64,000 bases of DNA from Planobispora rosea (GTDB lineage: Bacteria; Actinomycetota; Actinomycetes; Streptosporangiales; Streptosporangiaceae), in assembly GCF_014648175.1 (NCBI RefSeq), contig NZ_BMQP01000027.1:44110-108109 (forward strand). Direction: 5' to 3'. A model generated the notes under the pieces. The model saw only the letters and a list, made by a program, of their open reading frames with translations. It had not been told where the DNA came from and did not search any database. This document shows positions 7,931 to 15,782 of this stretch, one piece after another. Every line of letters starts with the position of its first letter. Within the stretch, counting starts at the first letter, position 1. A program made the position numbers and the translations under genes.

Positions 7931-7976
7931 ACGTACACCGTACGTATTCCTGGAGCGTGGCACGTACGGTGTACGT
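7931..7976. promoter_or_regulatory. twin 15-bp palindromic operators for the TetR regulator
   Basis: ACGTACACCGTACGT (7931-7945) and its exact complement ACGTACGGTGTACGT (7962-7976) are separated by 16 bases. Each copy is itself a palindrome of ACGTAC-N3-GTACGT. The pair fills the 88-bp gap between the ferritin-like gene and the TetR gene, so two dimers could bind side by side and close both promoters. Confidence 0.85.
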
Positions 7977-8005
7977 CCGTCAATGGGGGGAGGGAGAATG
8001 GGGCC

Positions 8006-8647
8006 ATGCCCGCAGAGCCGCTGTCCCGACCCCGGATCGTCGCCGCCGCCATCGACCTGATCGAGCGCGAGGGCGCCGACGCGGTGTCGATGCGCAGGAT
8101 CGCAGCCGACCTGGGCGTCGGTGTCATGTCGCTCTACAACCACGTGCCCAACAAGGCGGCGCTGCTGGACGCCGTGGCCGAGACGGTGCTGTCGGGGATC
8201 GAGTTCACCGACGATCCGGACGCCGGCTGGACCGACCGGGTGCGCATGCAGGCGCGGGCGTTCCGGCAGATCGCCCACCACTACCCCCGGTGCACGATGG
8301 TGGTGGTCAGCCGCCAGCTCCAGTCGCCCGCCGGGCTGCTCCCGGTCGAGCGGGCGCTCGCCACGCTGCGCAGCGCCGGCTTCGACGGCGAGGAGGCGGT
8401 GCGCATCCTGCGGATGTTCATCGCCTACATCGTGGGCTCGCTGCTGCGGGAGGTCGGCGTCACCCCCACCTTCGCCCCGGTGCACAGCTCGCCGGTGGAT
8501 CTGCGGAAGGTGGACCCGGCGCTGTTCCCGGAGATCGACGCCCTGTCGGCGGAGCTGGGCTCGTGCGACCACGAGGCGGAGTTCGAGTTCGGGATGGAGC
8601 TGCTCGTCCAGGCCATCGCCGTACGGCGCGAGCAGGGGAACGGGTAG
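8006..8647 (+). CDS. TetR family transcriptional regulator
   Basis: A 213-residue TetR repressor. The N-terminal HTH reads 'RIVAAAIDLIEREGADAVSMRRIAADLGVGVMSLYNHVPNKAALLDAVAETVL'. The C-terminal part resembles the TetR_C_1 ligand domain (class of tetracycline repressor) and ends with 'EFEFGMELLVQAIA'. ATG 8006 places the start just after the operators. It is divergent from the ferritin-like di-iron gene, which it very likely represses along with itself. Confidence 0.92.
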   Translation: MPAEPLSRPRIVAAAIDLIEREGADAVSMRRIAADLGVGVMSLYNHVPNKAALLDAVAETVLSGIEFTDDPDAGWTDRVRMQARAFRQIAHHYPRCTMVVVSRQLQSPAGLLPVERALATLRSAGFDGEEAVRILRMFIAYIVGSLLREVGVTPTFAPVHSSPVDLRKVDPALFPEIDALSAELGSCDHEAEFEFGMELLVQAIAVRREQGNG

Positions 8648-8669
8648 AGGAACGAGCAGGGGAAAAGGT

Positions 8670-8697
8670 GACGCCCGGGGCCGCGGCCCCGGGCGTC
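8670..8697. terminator. near-loopless palindromic terminator
   Basis: GACGCCCGGGGCC (8670-8682) and its exact complement (8685-8697) are separated only by GC, making a 28-bp perfect palindrome between the convergent TetR gene and the secreted lysozyme-like gene. Confidence 0.6.
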
Positions 8698-8745
8698 CGC
8701 CGGTAGTGCTCCCTTCCCCTGGGCACTCCCGGCCGTCCGGTGGGT

Positions 8746-9297
8746 TCAGTACCAGTTCCTCGCCTGGAAATGGCCCCACGCGCCGCACGGTGACCCGTAG
8801 CGGCTCTTGATGTAGCGCAGGCCCCACTGGATCTGCGTGGCGGGGTTGGACCGCCAGTCTCTGCCGCTGCCGCTCATCTTCGAGCCCGGCAGCGCCTGGG
8901 GGATGCCGTAGGCACCCGAGTAACGGTTCTGCGCCCGATGGTTCCAGTTGCTCTCCCTGGTCCAGAGACTGTCCAGGCAGCGGAACTGCTCACCGGACCA
9001 TGCCCGGCGGGAGACAAGACGGAAGGCGATCGCCTTGTTCCTGCCTTTGACGGTCTTCGTGCGAGGCCGGGCCCGGGGCTCGGCCTCGGTGGTCCACACT
9101 CCCCGGTGAACCCGGCGGGAGGACCACAGACTCTGGTGAACCTGCTGGCCGGACCGCTCGTCCTGGACCATCCCGGCGGGCTCTTCCCCAGCCTGCCCGG
9201 TGGATGCCTCGGCCTGGCCGGCCGCCGTGGACCCGGCCACGGTAGAGGCGGCGATCACGGTCGCGACCGTGGTGCGCAGAACGCGGTTGCTGCTCAT
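8746..9297 (-). CDS. secreted lysozyme-like / lytic transglycosylase-like protein
   Basis: A 183-residue exported protein. After a signal peptide ('VLRTTVATVIAASTVAGSTAAGQAEAS') comes about 70 residues of basic, low-complexity linker, then an SLT/goose-lysozyme-like domain. That domain reads 'FRCLDSLWTRESNWNHRAQNRYSGAYGIPQALPG', where the Glu in 'TRESNW' sits at the position of the catalytic glutamate, followed by 'NPATQIQWGLRYIKSRYGSPCGAWGHF'. It should act on peptidoglycan outside the membrane. An AAGGA ribosome site precedes ATG 9297. Proteins of this shape are common in actinomycetes and often serve in growth or spore germination. Confidence 0.88.
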   Translation of the reverse strand: MSSNRVLRTTVATVIAASTVAGSTAAGQAEASTGQAGEEPAGMVQDERSGQQVHQSLWSSRRVHRGVWTTEAEPRARPRTKTVKGRNKAIAFRLVSRRAWSGEQFRCLDSLWTRESNWNHRAQNRYSGAYGIPQALPGSKMSGSGRDWRSNPATQIQWGLRYIKSRYGSPCGAWGHFQARNWY

Positions 9298-9764
9298 AGC
9301 CGTCCTTCCATAGGGCCGCGTGCGGGAGACGGGTGAGAGTGCCGTCACTCACAGTGACCGACTGTGGGCAGCGGTGGTTCCCGCCCGCTCGGCGCCCCCC
9401 GTACGTGGCCCGCACGTGGGACGCCCGCGTGGTCGCGCCGGTCTGTTCCCGGCACGACACCGCGGCGGTGTCTCTAGGCGGTTTGTAGTACGAGGGCGGG
9501 CTCACCGAGGGCGGTTGCGACACGACAAGGGAAGCTGTTTACCGGATCTTCGCGATCAGGCGGTGGTTCCGCGGGCAGCGGCAAGCCGGAACGGACCCGT
9601 CGAGGTGGCGGAGCGGGAAAAAGATCACCCCGTCATGGGGTTTGGATCGCGGGTTCCCCGGCGGGCGGGAGTTCGGGCGGGTGCGCCCCGGCGTTTCGGG
9701 CGGGTGTGCTCCGGTGTGCCGCCCGGCCGTTCCGGGGGGTCCGGGGGCTTACTAATCTCTGTCC
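9298..9764. other. 467-bp divergent intergenic region, no gene recognised
   Basis: This gap lies between the secreted lysozyme-like gene and the peroxidase gene. It contains an 8-bp perfect hairpin (GACACCGC at 9456-9463, complement at 9465-9472) and a smaller one (CACAGT/ACTGTG, 9350-9366). A -10-like TAATCT (9753-9758) sits six bases before the peroxidase ATG. The length upstream of a cell-wall hydrolase suggests a long 5' leader, but I could not match it to the c-di-AMP (ydaO) riboswitch that often controls such genes. Confidence 0.5.
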
Positions 9765-10250
9765 ATGAACATTCGTGACATCCCCCTGGAAACCCTCGCA
9801 GGCGTACCCACCACCCTGGCCGAACTCGCGGGCGACAAGTCCGTCCTCGTCGTGAACGTGGCCTCCCGCTGCGGGCTCACCCCGCAGTACGCCGGCCTGG
9901 TCCGCCTCCAGCAGACCTACGGAGAGCGGGGGTTCACCGTCGTCGGCGTCCCGTGCAACCAGTTCATGGGCCAGGAGCCGGGCACCGCCGAGGAGATCCA
10001 GGAGTTCTGCGCGGTGAACTACGGCGTGGACTTCCCGCTGCTGGCCAAGACCGACGTCAACGGCGAGAGCCGCCACCCCCTCTACGCCGGGCTGACCGGG
10101 ACCGCCGACGCCGAGGGCACCGCCGGCGACGTGCAGTGGAACTTCGAGAAGTTCCTGGTCTCACGGGACGGTGAGGTCCTGGGGCGGTTCCGCCCGGCCG
10201 TCGAGCCCGAGGCCCCCGCACTCGTGGAGGCGATCGAGAAGTCGCTCTGA
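9765..10250 (+). CDS. glutathione peroxidase family thiol peroxidase
   Basis: A 161-residue thioredoxin-fold peroxidase. The peroxidatic cysteine lies in 'VNVASRCGLTPQY' (about C36). The partner Gln is in 'GVPCNQFMGQEPGT' and the Trp in 'VQWNFEKFLVSRDG'. Together these make up the Cys-Gln-Trp site of the family. In bacteria without glutathione these enzymes usually accept electrons from thioredoxin and reduce hydroperoxides in the cytoplasm. The 'PCNQF' cysteine is the likely resolving residue. The start is supported by TAATCT six bases upstream, pointing to a leaderless mRNA. Confidence 0.93.
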   Translation: MNIRDIPLETLAGVPTTLAELAGDKSVLVVNVASRCGLTPQYAGLVRLQQTYGERGFTVVGVPCNQFMGQEPGTAEEIQEFCAVNYGVDFPLLAKTDVNGESRHPLYAGLTGTADAEGTAGDVQWNFEKFLVSRDGEVLGRFRPAVEPEAPALVEAIEKSL

Positions 10251-10342
10251 CGGCGGAGAATTCCCGCCGGCGGTGAGGATCCGGCGGTGAGAATCATCCT
10301 GACGGCGGTCGTCGCCCTCCCGGCGGCGATCGTCCGGACACC

Positions 10343-11329
10343 CTACGACGTGCGCCTCGGGCCGCAGCTGCCCCTGACGATCAACTCGGTCGGCAGCAGC
10401 ACGCCGCGCGGGCGGCGCCCGCCCGCACGCAGCACCAGCTCGGCCGCACGGTAGCCGATGTCCTGCGCGGGCTGGGCGATCACGGTCAGCGGGGGAGCGC
10501 ACAGCTCGGCCCAGGGCACGTCGTCGAACATGACCAGGGACAGGTCCCTGGGCACCCGCAGGTCCAGCTCCCGGGCGGCGAGGACGGCGGCCTCACCCAG
10601 CAGGTTGCCCCCGGCCAGCACCGCGGTCAGGTCGGGCCGGTGCTGGAAGAGGCCGGCCGCCGCGGCGTAGGCGGAGTCGCGGCTGCCCCGGGCGGAGACG
10701 ATGAGCTCCTCGTCCAGCAGGGCGCCCAGCGACTGCCGGAAGGCCGTCACACGCTGTCCCTGGCCGGGACCGCCGAGGTAGGCGATGCGACGGTGGCCCA
10801 GCCCGGTCAGGTAGTCGACCGCGGTCCGCACCCCCGCCCTGTCGTCGGCGAGTACGGCGGGCACGTCGTCGCGGCCGCCGACCGGCCGGTGCGCGAACAC
10901 CGTGGTGATCCCGCTCCGCAGGGTCGGCTCCCAGATCTCCCCGTTCCCGGCGGGGACGGCGACCACCCGCTCCACTCCCTGTTCCAGCAGCATGCCGATC
11001 TGCTCGGCCTCGCGCTCGGCGTCGTCGCCGGTCGTGCCCAGGACGACCGGCTCGCCGGCCGAGCGGGCGCAGGCCAGGACGCCGTCGACCAGGCGGCCGT
11101 AGAAACTGTCGGTGATGTCGGGCACCAGCAGCCCGATCCCGCCCGAACGGCGCTGGCGCAGGTTGCGCCCGAGCGCGCTCGGCCGGTAGTCGAGCTGGGC
11201 CGCGACGGTCAGCACGCGCTCCCTGGTCTCCGGGCTGGCCGATCCGCCGGACAGGACCCGCGAGACCGTGGCCACTCCGACCCCCGCCGCCTCCGCGACG
11301 TCCTTGATGGTTGCCCGGCGCACGTTCAT
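10343..11329 (-). CDS. LacI family transcriptional regulator
   Basis: A 328-residue LacI/GalR repressor. The HTH 'TIKDVAEAAGVGVATVSRVLSG' is followed by the hinge region 'YRPSALGRNLRQRRSGGIGLLVPDI' and a periplasmic-binding-protein-like sugar domain ending with 'VPRDLSLVMFDDVPWAELCAPPLTVIAQP'. ATG 11329 is chosen because the HTH starts six residues in. Upstream in-frame sequence is non-homologous. It is divergent from msiK and has a LacI-like box over its own start codon, so it is expected to control itself and possibly msiK in response to a sugar. Confidence 0.92.
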   Translation of the reverse strand: MNVRRATIKDVAEAAGVGVATVSRVLSGGSASPETRERVLTVAAQLDYRPSALGRNLRQRRSGGIGLLVPDITDSFYGRLVDGVLACARSAGEPVVLGTTGDDAEREAEQIGMLLEQGVERVVAVPAGNGEIWEPTLRSGITTVFAHRPVGGRDDVPAVLADDRAGVRTAVDYLTGLGHRRIAYLGGPGQGQRVTAFRQSLGALLDEELIVSARGSRDSAYAAAAGLFQHRPDLTAVLAGGNLLGEAAVLAARELDLRVPRDLSLVMFDDVPWAELCAPPLTVIAQPAQDIGYRAAELVLRAGGRRPRGVLLPTELIVRGSCGPRRTS

Positions 11330-11343
11330 GGAAACGATTCCAT
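11328..11343. promoter_or_regulatory. LacI-type operator overlapping the repressor start codon
   Basis: ATGGAAACGATTCCAT has 6-bp arms around a central ACGA, the usual CG-centred layout of LacI/GalR boxes. It covers the ATG of the divergent LacI gene. A weaker relative (GAAAACGTATCC) lies at 11449-11460 nearer msiK. Confidence 0.6.
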
Positions 11344-11507
11344 CATGATTTCCGTGGTCGATCCAGCACGGAGAGGTAACGGCATCCGGTGTGACAGGGG
11401 AAAACTTCAAGGAGTCTTGACAGAGATGGCCGGTTCCGGTGAGATGCATGAAAACGTATCCACTATCGGGTGAACGCGGGGTTGGCCCGAAGCGCTAAGG
11501 ACTGTCC

Positions 11508-12725
11508 ATGGCATCCATCGTTCTCAGCAACGTCGACAAGATCTACGCCGGCGGCGTGAAAGCCGTGAACGGCCTCAACCTTGAGATCAGGGACGGCGAG
11601 TTCATGGTGCTGGTCGGTCCGTCCGGTTGCGGTAAGTCCACCGCCCTGCGGATGATCGCCGGCCTTGAGGACATCAGCGGCGGCGAGATCCTCATCGGCG
11701 AGAAGGTGGTCAACCACCTGCCGCCGAAGGACCGCGACATCGCCATGGTCTTCCAGAACTACGCGCTCTACCCGCACATGACCGTCGAGGAGAACCTCGC
11801 CTTCGGTCTGAAGCTCCGCAAGATGCCCAAGGCCGAGATCTCCAAGCGGGTCGGCGAGGCCGCCAAGATGCTCGGCCTGGAGCAGTACCTCAAGCGCAAG
11901 CCGGCCGCCCTGTCCGGTGGTCAGCGCCAGCGTGTCGCGATGGGCCGCGCCATCGTGCGTGAGCCGCAGGCCTTCCTCATGGACGAGCCGCTGTCCAACC
12001 TGGACGCCAAGCTCCGCGTCTCCATGCGCGCCTCGCTCAACACGATGCACGAGCGCCTCGGCGTGACCACCGTCTACGTCACGCACGACCAGGTCGAGGC
12101 CATGACCCTCGGCGACCGCGTCTGCGTCCTGCGCGACGGTCTGCTCCAGCAGGTGGACACCCCGCAGAACCTCTTCGACAGCCCCGTCAACCTGTTCGTC
12201 GCCGGCTTCATGGGCTCCCCGTCGATGAACTTCGTCAACGCCGAGCTGGTCCGCGGCGAGGGCGGCGCCGCCGTCGCGTTCGCCGGCTACAAGCTGCCGG
12301 TCCCGCAGTCGACCTTCGCCGAGAAGCCCGGCCTCGACCAGTACCTCGGCAAGAAGCTCATCCTGGGCATCCGCCCCTCCGACTTCGAGGACTCGGTCGC
12401 GGCCAACGGCCACGCCGGCGGCTGGGTCCGCCTGCCGGTCCGCGCCGAGGTCACCGAGGAACTGGGCTCCGAGATCAACGTCCTGTTCCTGATCGACGCC
12501 CCGCCGGTCCAGCACCAGGACACCGTCGCCGCGGCCGACGCCGGTGACGACGAGGACGCCACCCTCCCGCTGGTCGGCGACAAGTCGCTGTGGACCGCCC
12601 GCGTGAACTCCCGCAGCCACGTCCGTCCCGGCCAGAACATCGAGCTGGTCGTGGACACCCACAACCTGCACTTCTTCGACCCGGCCTCCGGTCTGTCGAT
12701 CGGCCACGCCGGCGCTCGCGTCTGA
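11508..12725 (+). CDS. msiK: multiple-sugar ABC importer ATPase MsiK
   Basis: A 405-residue ABC ATPase of the MalK/UgpC/MsiK type. It has Walker A GPSGCGKST (about 38-46), the Q-loop 'VFQNYALYPHMTVEEN', signature 'ALSGGQRQRVAMGRA', Walker B 'AFLMDEPLSNLDAKLR', and switch His 'YVTHDQVEAMTLGDR'. A C-terminal regulatory TOBE/OB region is present from about residue 240. It stands alone without permease genes, as is typical for actinomycete msiK, whose product energises many sugar importers in trans. The incomplete sugar importer at 31.4-34.5 kb in this window, which has no ATPase, is a likely client. An AAGGA site precedes ATG. Confidence 0.92.
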   Translation: MASIVLSNVDKIYAGGVKAVNGLNLEIRDGEFMVLVGPSGCGKSTALRMIAGLEDISGGEILIGEKVVNHLPPKDRDIAMVFQNYALYPHMTVEENLAFGLKLRKMPKAEISKRVGEAAKMLGLEQYLKRKPAALSGGQRQRVAMGRAIVREPQAFLMDEPLSNLDAKLRVSMRASLNTMHERLGVTTVYVTHDQVEAMTLGDRVCVLRDGLLQQVDTPQNLFDSPVNLFVAGFMGSPSMNFVNAELVRGEGGAAVAFAGYKLPVPQSTFAEKPGLDQYLGKKLILGIRPSDFEDSVAANGHAGGWVRLPVRAEVTEELGSEINVLFLIDAPPVQHQDTVAAADAGDDEDATLPLVGDKSLWTARVNSRSHVRPGQNIELVVDTHNLHFFDPASGLSIGHAGARV

Positions 12726-12744
12726 CCATCCCCGTAAGCCGACT

Positions 12745-12785
12745 GGGCCCGCGCCACGACCCCCTCCCGTGGCGCGGGCCCTTTC
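12745..12785 (+). terminator. intrinsic terminator after msiK
   Basis: A perfect 14-bp GC stem (GGGCCCGCGCCACG at 12745-12758, complement at 12768-12781) with a 9-base loop is followed by TTTC. It lies 20 bases after the msiK stop and can also serve the convergent SDR gene. Confidence 0.85.
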
Positions 12786-12812
12786 GCATGCTCGTGCCGT
12801 ACGGCGGGGGTC

Positions 12813-13565
12813 TCAGCGGCGGCCGAGGCGGCCGGAGATCCGGCCGGCGACGCTGCTGGGGATCAGCCTGCCGACCGCGACGATGGCCTTGTAGCGCAGG
12901 TCCGGAACGCTCACCCACGTGCCCAGGGCCAGGTCGCGCATGGCCGCGTCGACCACGTCGCCGGCCGACAGCCACAGGAAGCCGGGGATGCCGGAGGTGT
13001 CCATCGAGGCGCGGTCGTGGAACTCGGTGCGCACGAACCCCGGGCACAGCGCCATGACCCGGACCCTGCTCCCGGCCAGCTCGGCGGCCGCGGACTCGCT
13101 GAAGTTGACCACCCACGCCTTGGACGCGCTGTAGGTGCCGCGGGTGAAGAACGCCGCCACCGAGGCGACGTTGATCACCGCACCCCGGTCGCGCTCCTTC
13201 ATCCCCGGCAGGGCGGCCAGCGTCAGCCGCAGCACCGCCTCGCAGTGCAGCTTCAACATGCGCAGCTCGTCGGCGACGGGCACCTCCAGGAAGGCCCCGG
13301 GGTGGCCGAAGCCCGCGTTGTTGACCAGCAGGTCGATCCCCCCGCGCAGCCGCTCCTCGACGGCGGTCAGGCCGTCCTCGGCGGTCAGGTCGGCGGGGAG
13401 CACCTCGGCCTCCACCCCGTAGCGCAGGCGGAGCTCCTCGGCGGAGGAGCGCAGGCGCTTCTCGTCGCGGGCGACGAGGACGAGGGAGAAACCGTCGGCG
13501 GCCAGGCGGCGGGCGAACGCGGCACCGATGCCGGCGGTCGCGCCCGTGATCAGTGCGGAAGGCAT
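12813..13565 (-). CDS. short-chain dehydrogenase/reductase
   Basis: A 250-residue classical SDR. It has the nucleotide-binding motif 'TGATAGIG', 'NNAGFGHPG', the serine in 'INVASVAAFF' and the catalytic Tyr/Lys in 'TYSASKAWV'. The C-terminal part (SAGDVVDAAMRDLALGTWVSVPDLRYKAIV) is like SDRs often annotated as DltE or fatty-acyl/ketoacyl reductases. NADP use is suggested by 'ARDEKRLRSS' after beta-2. ATG 13565 has TAGACT seven bases upstream, consistent with a leaderless transcript. Substrate unknown. Confidence 0.9.
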   Translation of the reverse strand: MPSALITGATAGIGAAFARRLAADGFSLVLVARDEKRLRSSAEELRLRYGVEAEVLPADLTAEDGLTAVEERLRGGIDLLVNNAGFGHPGAFLEVPVADELRMLKLHCEAVLRLTLAALPGMKERDRGAVINVASVAAFFTRGTYSASKAWVVNFSESAAAELAGSRVRVMALCPGFVRTEFHDRASMDTSGIPGFLWLSAGDVVDAAMRDLALGTWVSVPDLRYKAIVAVGRLIPSSVAGRISGRLGRR

Positions 13566-13579
13566 GGCCAGCAGTCTAG

Positions 13580-13641
13580 GGGGTGTCCTGTGGATCTTCG
13601 CCCGGCGGCCGCAGCAGGCGAGAAGATTCACAGGACACCCC
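13580..13641. repeat. long imperfect inverted repeat in divergent promoter region
   Basis: GGGGTGTCCTGTG (13580-13592) pairs exactly with 13629-13641, and after one mismatch ATCTTC (13594-13599) pairs with GAAGAT (13622-13627). The result is a stem of about 19 bp around a GC-rich loop. It lies between the divergent SDR and sugar-dehydrogenase genes and could be a double operator or a transcript-blocking hairpin. Confidence 0.7.
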
Positions 13642-13721
13642 GAGGGGCCGGAACCTTCCCGGCGGCGGCCGGGTACAGGGATCATCGCAAGTACGGCCGA
13701 CCGCAATGGAGGATGAGGACT

Positions 13722-14939
13722 GTGCCGATCTCTTACCGGACCGGGGCGGCGGGGGCGGCCCTGCTCTGCGCGGCGCTCTGTACGGCGCTGGCGGGCTGCT
13801 CGGCGGGTGAGCCCGTCGCGACGGCCGAGCCCGGCACGCCCGCGTCCCGGCCGGCCACGGGCGCCGCACCGGGCCCGGCCACGGAGACCCCGGCCACGGG
13901 GACCCCGGCGCCCGCCGGGACCGCCCGGCCGAGGTTCACCGAGATCGCCCGGCTGGACATGCCGGTGGCGATGGCCCTGCGCCCCGGCGACGACACGCTC
14001 TACGTCGCCGAGCAGAGCGGCCGGCTGCGGGCGATCACCGGCGGGGAGGTCGCCGAGGAGCCCGTCGTGGACCTGTCGGAGGAGATCAGCCGGGGCAACG
14101 AGCAGGGGCTCCTGGGGGTGGCGTTCCATCCGGAGGAGGACTTCCTCTACCTGAACTGGACCGACCGCGACGGGCACACCCACGTCACCGAGTGGGCCTT
14201 CGACGGGCGGAGGGCGACCGGGCGCAGGGACGTGCTCGTCCAGCGGCAGCCGTACGCCAACCACAACGGGGGGCAGCTCGCCTTCGGGCCGGACGGGCAT
14301 CTCTACATCGCGCTGGGTGACGGCGGCAGCGGGGGAGACCCCCAGGGCAACGGGCAAGACCTGGGCACCTGGCTGGGGAAGATCCTCAGGATCGACCCGC
14401 GCGGCAGGCCGTACACCGTGCCGGAGGACAACCCGTTCGTGGGTGAGAAGGGCGCGAAACCTGAAATATGGTCCTACGGCCTGCGCAACCCCTGGCGCTT
14501 CACCTTCGACCGCCGGACCGGTGACATGTGGATCGGCGACGTCGGCCAGAACGCCTGGGAGGAGGTCGACTTCGAGCCCGCGGGCGAGGGCGGGCGCAAC
14601 TACGGCTGGAACCTCAGGGAGGGCCGCCACCCGTTCCGGGGCGGCGCGAAGGGCGGGACGGTCGACCCGGTGATCGAGTACCCGCTGGGCGAGGGCGGCA
14701 ACTGCTCGGTCATCGCCGGATACGTCTACCGGGGCACGAAGCTCCCCGGCCTGACCGGCCGGTTCCTCTACGGCGACTTCTGCGCGGGCTGGATCAAGTC
14801 GGCCCCCGCCGACCGGCCCGGCGAGGGGCGGGACGTGGGCAGGGTCGAGCAGCTGTCGTCCTTCGGCCAGGACCACGACGGCGAGCTCTACGCGCTCAGC
14901 CTGACCGGCCCCGTCTACCGCCTGGAGGCCGCCCCCTAG
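13722..14939 (+). CDS. lipoprotein, glucose/sorbosone (PQQ-type) dehydrogenase family
   Basis: A 405-residue exported protein. The N-terminus is a lipoprotein signal (GAALLCAALCTALAGC, lipid cysteine about residue 26), then a Thr/Pro/Ala linker (about 28-66) and a six-bladed propeller of the glucose/sorbosone dehydrogenase family. Blade motifs visible are 'EQGLLGVAFHP', 'NHNGGQLAFGPDGHLYIALGDGG', 'GKILRIDP', 'EIWSYGLRNPWRFTFD', 'IGDVGQNAWEEVDF' and 'GRNYGWNLREG'. These match soluble aldose sugar dehydrogenases that use PQQ and calcium. GTG 13722 is preferred because GGAGGA lies seven bases upstream. ATG 13713 overlaps that site. It probably oxidises sugars at the outer face of the membrane. 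Confidence 0.87.
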   Translation: MPISYRTGAAGAALLCAALCTALAGCSAGEPVATAEPGTPASRPATGAAPGPATETPATGTPAPAGTARPRFTEIARLDMPVAMALRPGDDTLYVAEQSGRLRAITGGEVAEEPVVDLSEEISRGNEQGLLGVAFHPEEDFLYLNWTDRDGHTHVTEWAFDGRRATGRRDVLVQRQPYANHNGGQLAFGPDGHLYIALGDGGSGGDPQGNGQDLGTWLGKILRIDPRGRPYTVPEDNPFVGEKGAKPEIWSYGLRNPWRFTFDRRTGDMWIGDVGQNAWEEVDFEPAGEGGRNYGWNLREGRHPFRGGAKGGTVDPVIEYPLGEGGNCSVIAGYVYRGTKLPGLTGRFLYGDFCAGWIKSAPADRPGEGRDVGRVEQLSSFGQDHDGELYALSLTGPVYRLEAAP

Positions 14940-14973
14940 ACACGCGCCGCCCCGCACGGCCGGCGACCCGGCC

Positions 14974-15375
14974 TCAGCGGCCGGCTCCGCGGTCCCGGCC
15001 GGACCGGGTGATCAGATCCTCGACCTGTCCGTTGAGCCGGGCCCCGCGCGGCCAGCCCGCGTAGTGGGTGAGGAAGAGGACGATCTCCCGGAGCTCGCCG
15101 GGGGTGAGCTCCGAGGTCCGCAGCGCGGCGTCGATCTGCACCTCCAGCGCGTCGTCCATGCCCTGGCCGACGAGCAGGCCGAGCAGGAGCAGCCTCCGGT
15201 CCCGCCCGGACAGCCCGTCGCGGGACCAGACCTCGGTGAACAGGTGCTCGACCGTCATCGAGAAGAAGTCGCCGCCGGGGCTCTCGCCGGCGCGGTCCCG
15301 GCCGGAGGCCCGCCTCGTGGTCTCCGGGTCGCGGGCCCGCCGTTCGGGGGCTGTGTCGTCCGAGTGCTGGTCCAT
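14974..15375 (-). CDS. carboxymuconolactone decarboxylase family protein
   Basis: A 133-residue protein whose C-terminal 90 residues match the CMD fold ('TEVWSRDGLSGRDRRLLLLGLLVGQGMDDALEVQIDAALRTSELTPGELREIVLFLTHYAGWPRG'). It lacks the CxxC of the AhpD branch, so it is closer to PcaC-type decarboxylases than to a peroxidase. About 38 N-terminal residues are charged and likely disordered. No protocatechuate genes lie nearby, so the true substrate is open. Confidence 0.82.
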   Translation of the reverse strand: MDQHSDDTAPERRARDPETTRRASGRDRAGESPGGDFFSMTVEHLFTEVWSRDGLSGRDRRLLLLGLLVGQGMDDALEVQIDAALRTSELTPGELREIVLFLTHYAGWPRGARLNGQVEDLITRSGRDRGAGR

Positions 15376-15782
15376 GGGTCACTCCGGGTCCGTCGGCCGA
15401 CCGGGTCGGGAGGGGGCCGCCCCCTCGCTCCATAGAAGATCACATGGGAGGGCCGCCGTTCACGCCGCGGTCCGCCGGAGCGTCACCGGGGCCTCCCGGC
15501 GATTCTCCCCGCCCGCTCCGGTCCGCTCCCGCCTTTCTCCGGCTCCCGGCCCGCTCCGGTCTTCTGCTGCGGGGATGTCCGTTCCTTGCCGGTAGTCCGC
15601 TTCCCGGGATGACGCGGCATCGTCACTTCACTGGATTTCCATAATTTTCTGTAACGAACGGGGTCAAGATAACGCCAAAATCTGGTGAAGATTTTCCAGA
15701 TGATCATGATGCGTAGAGGGAGAGATGCCGAAAAGTGGGGCATAAGTTCCCCGTTGGCCCGTAAAGCGGAGGTCCAGCCCTG
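15376..15782. other. 407-bp intergenic region, no gene supported
   Basis: The first part is GC-rich with a 12-bp direct repeat (CCCGCTCCGGTC at 15512 and 15550). The second part (about 15640-15715) is unusually AT-rich for this genome and contains ATCTGG...CCAGAT (15680-15701). It most likely carries the promoter of the lipoprotein/AAA-protease pair. A basic 74-codon minus-strand frame (15483-15707) has no ribosome site and weak codon bias. Confidence 0.5.

Noticed and set aside
9298..9600. c-di-AMP (ydaO) riboswitch upstream of the lysozyme-like gene
   Set aside because: The conserved segments expected in actinobacterial examples (such as GGGGUGAAUC) are not present on the transcribed strand.
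11508..12725. msiK as part of an adjacent complete transporter operon
   Set aside because: No permease or binding protein lies beside it; a terminator follows directly.
15483..15707. Basic 74-codon frame on the minus strand in the gap before the lipoprotein gene
   Set aside because: No ribosome site or -10 box at the start, weak third-position bias, and no recognisable motif; it overlaps the likely promoter of the lipoprotein/AAA-protease pair.
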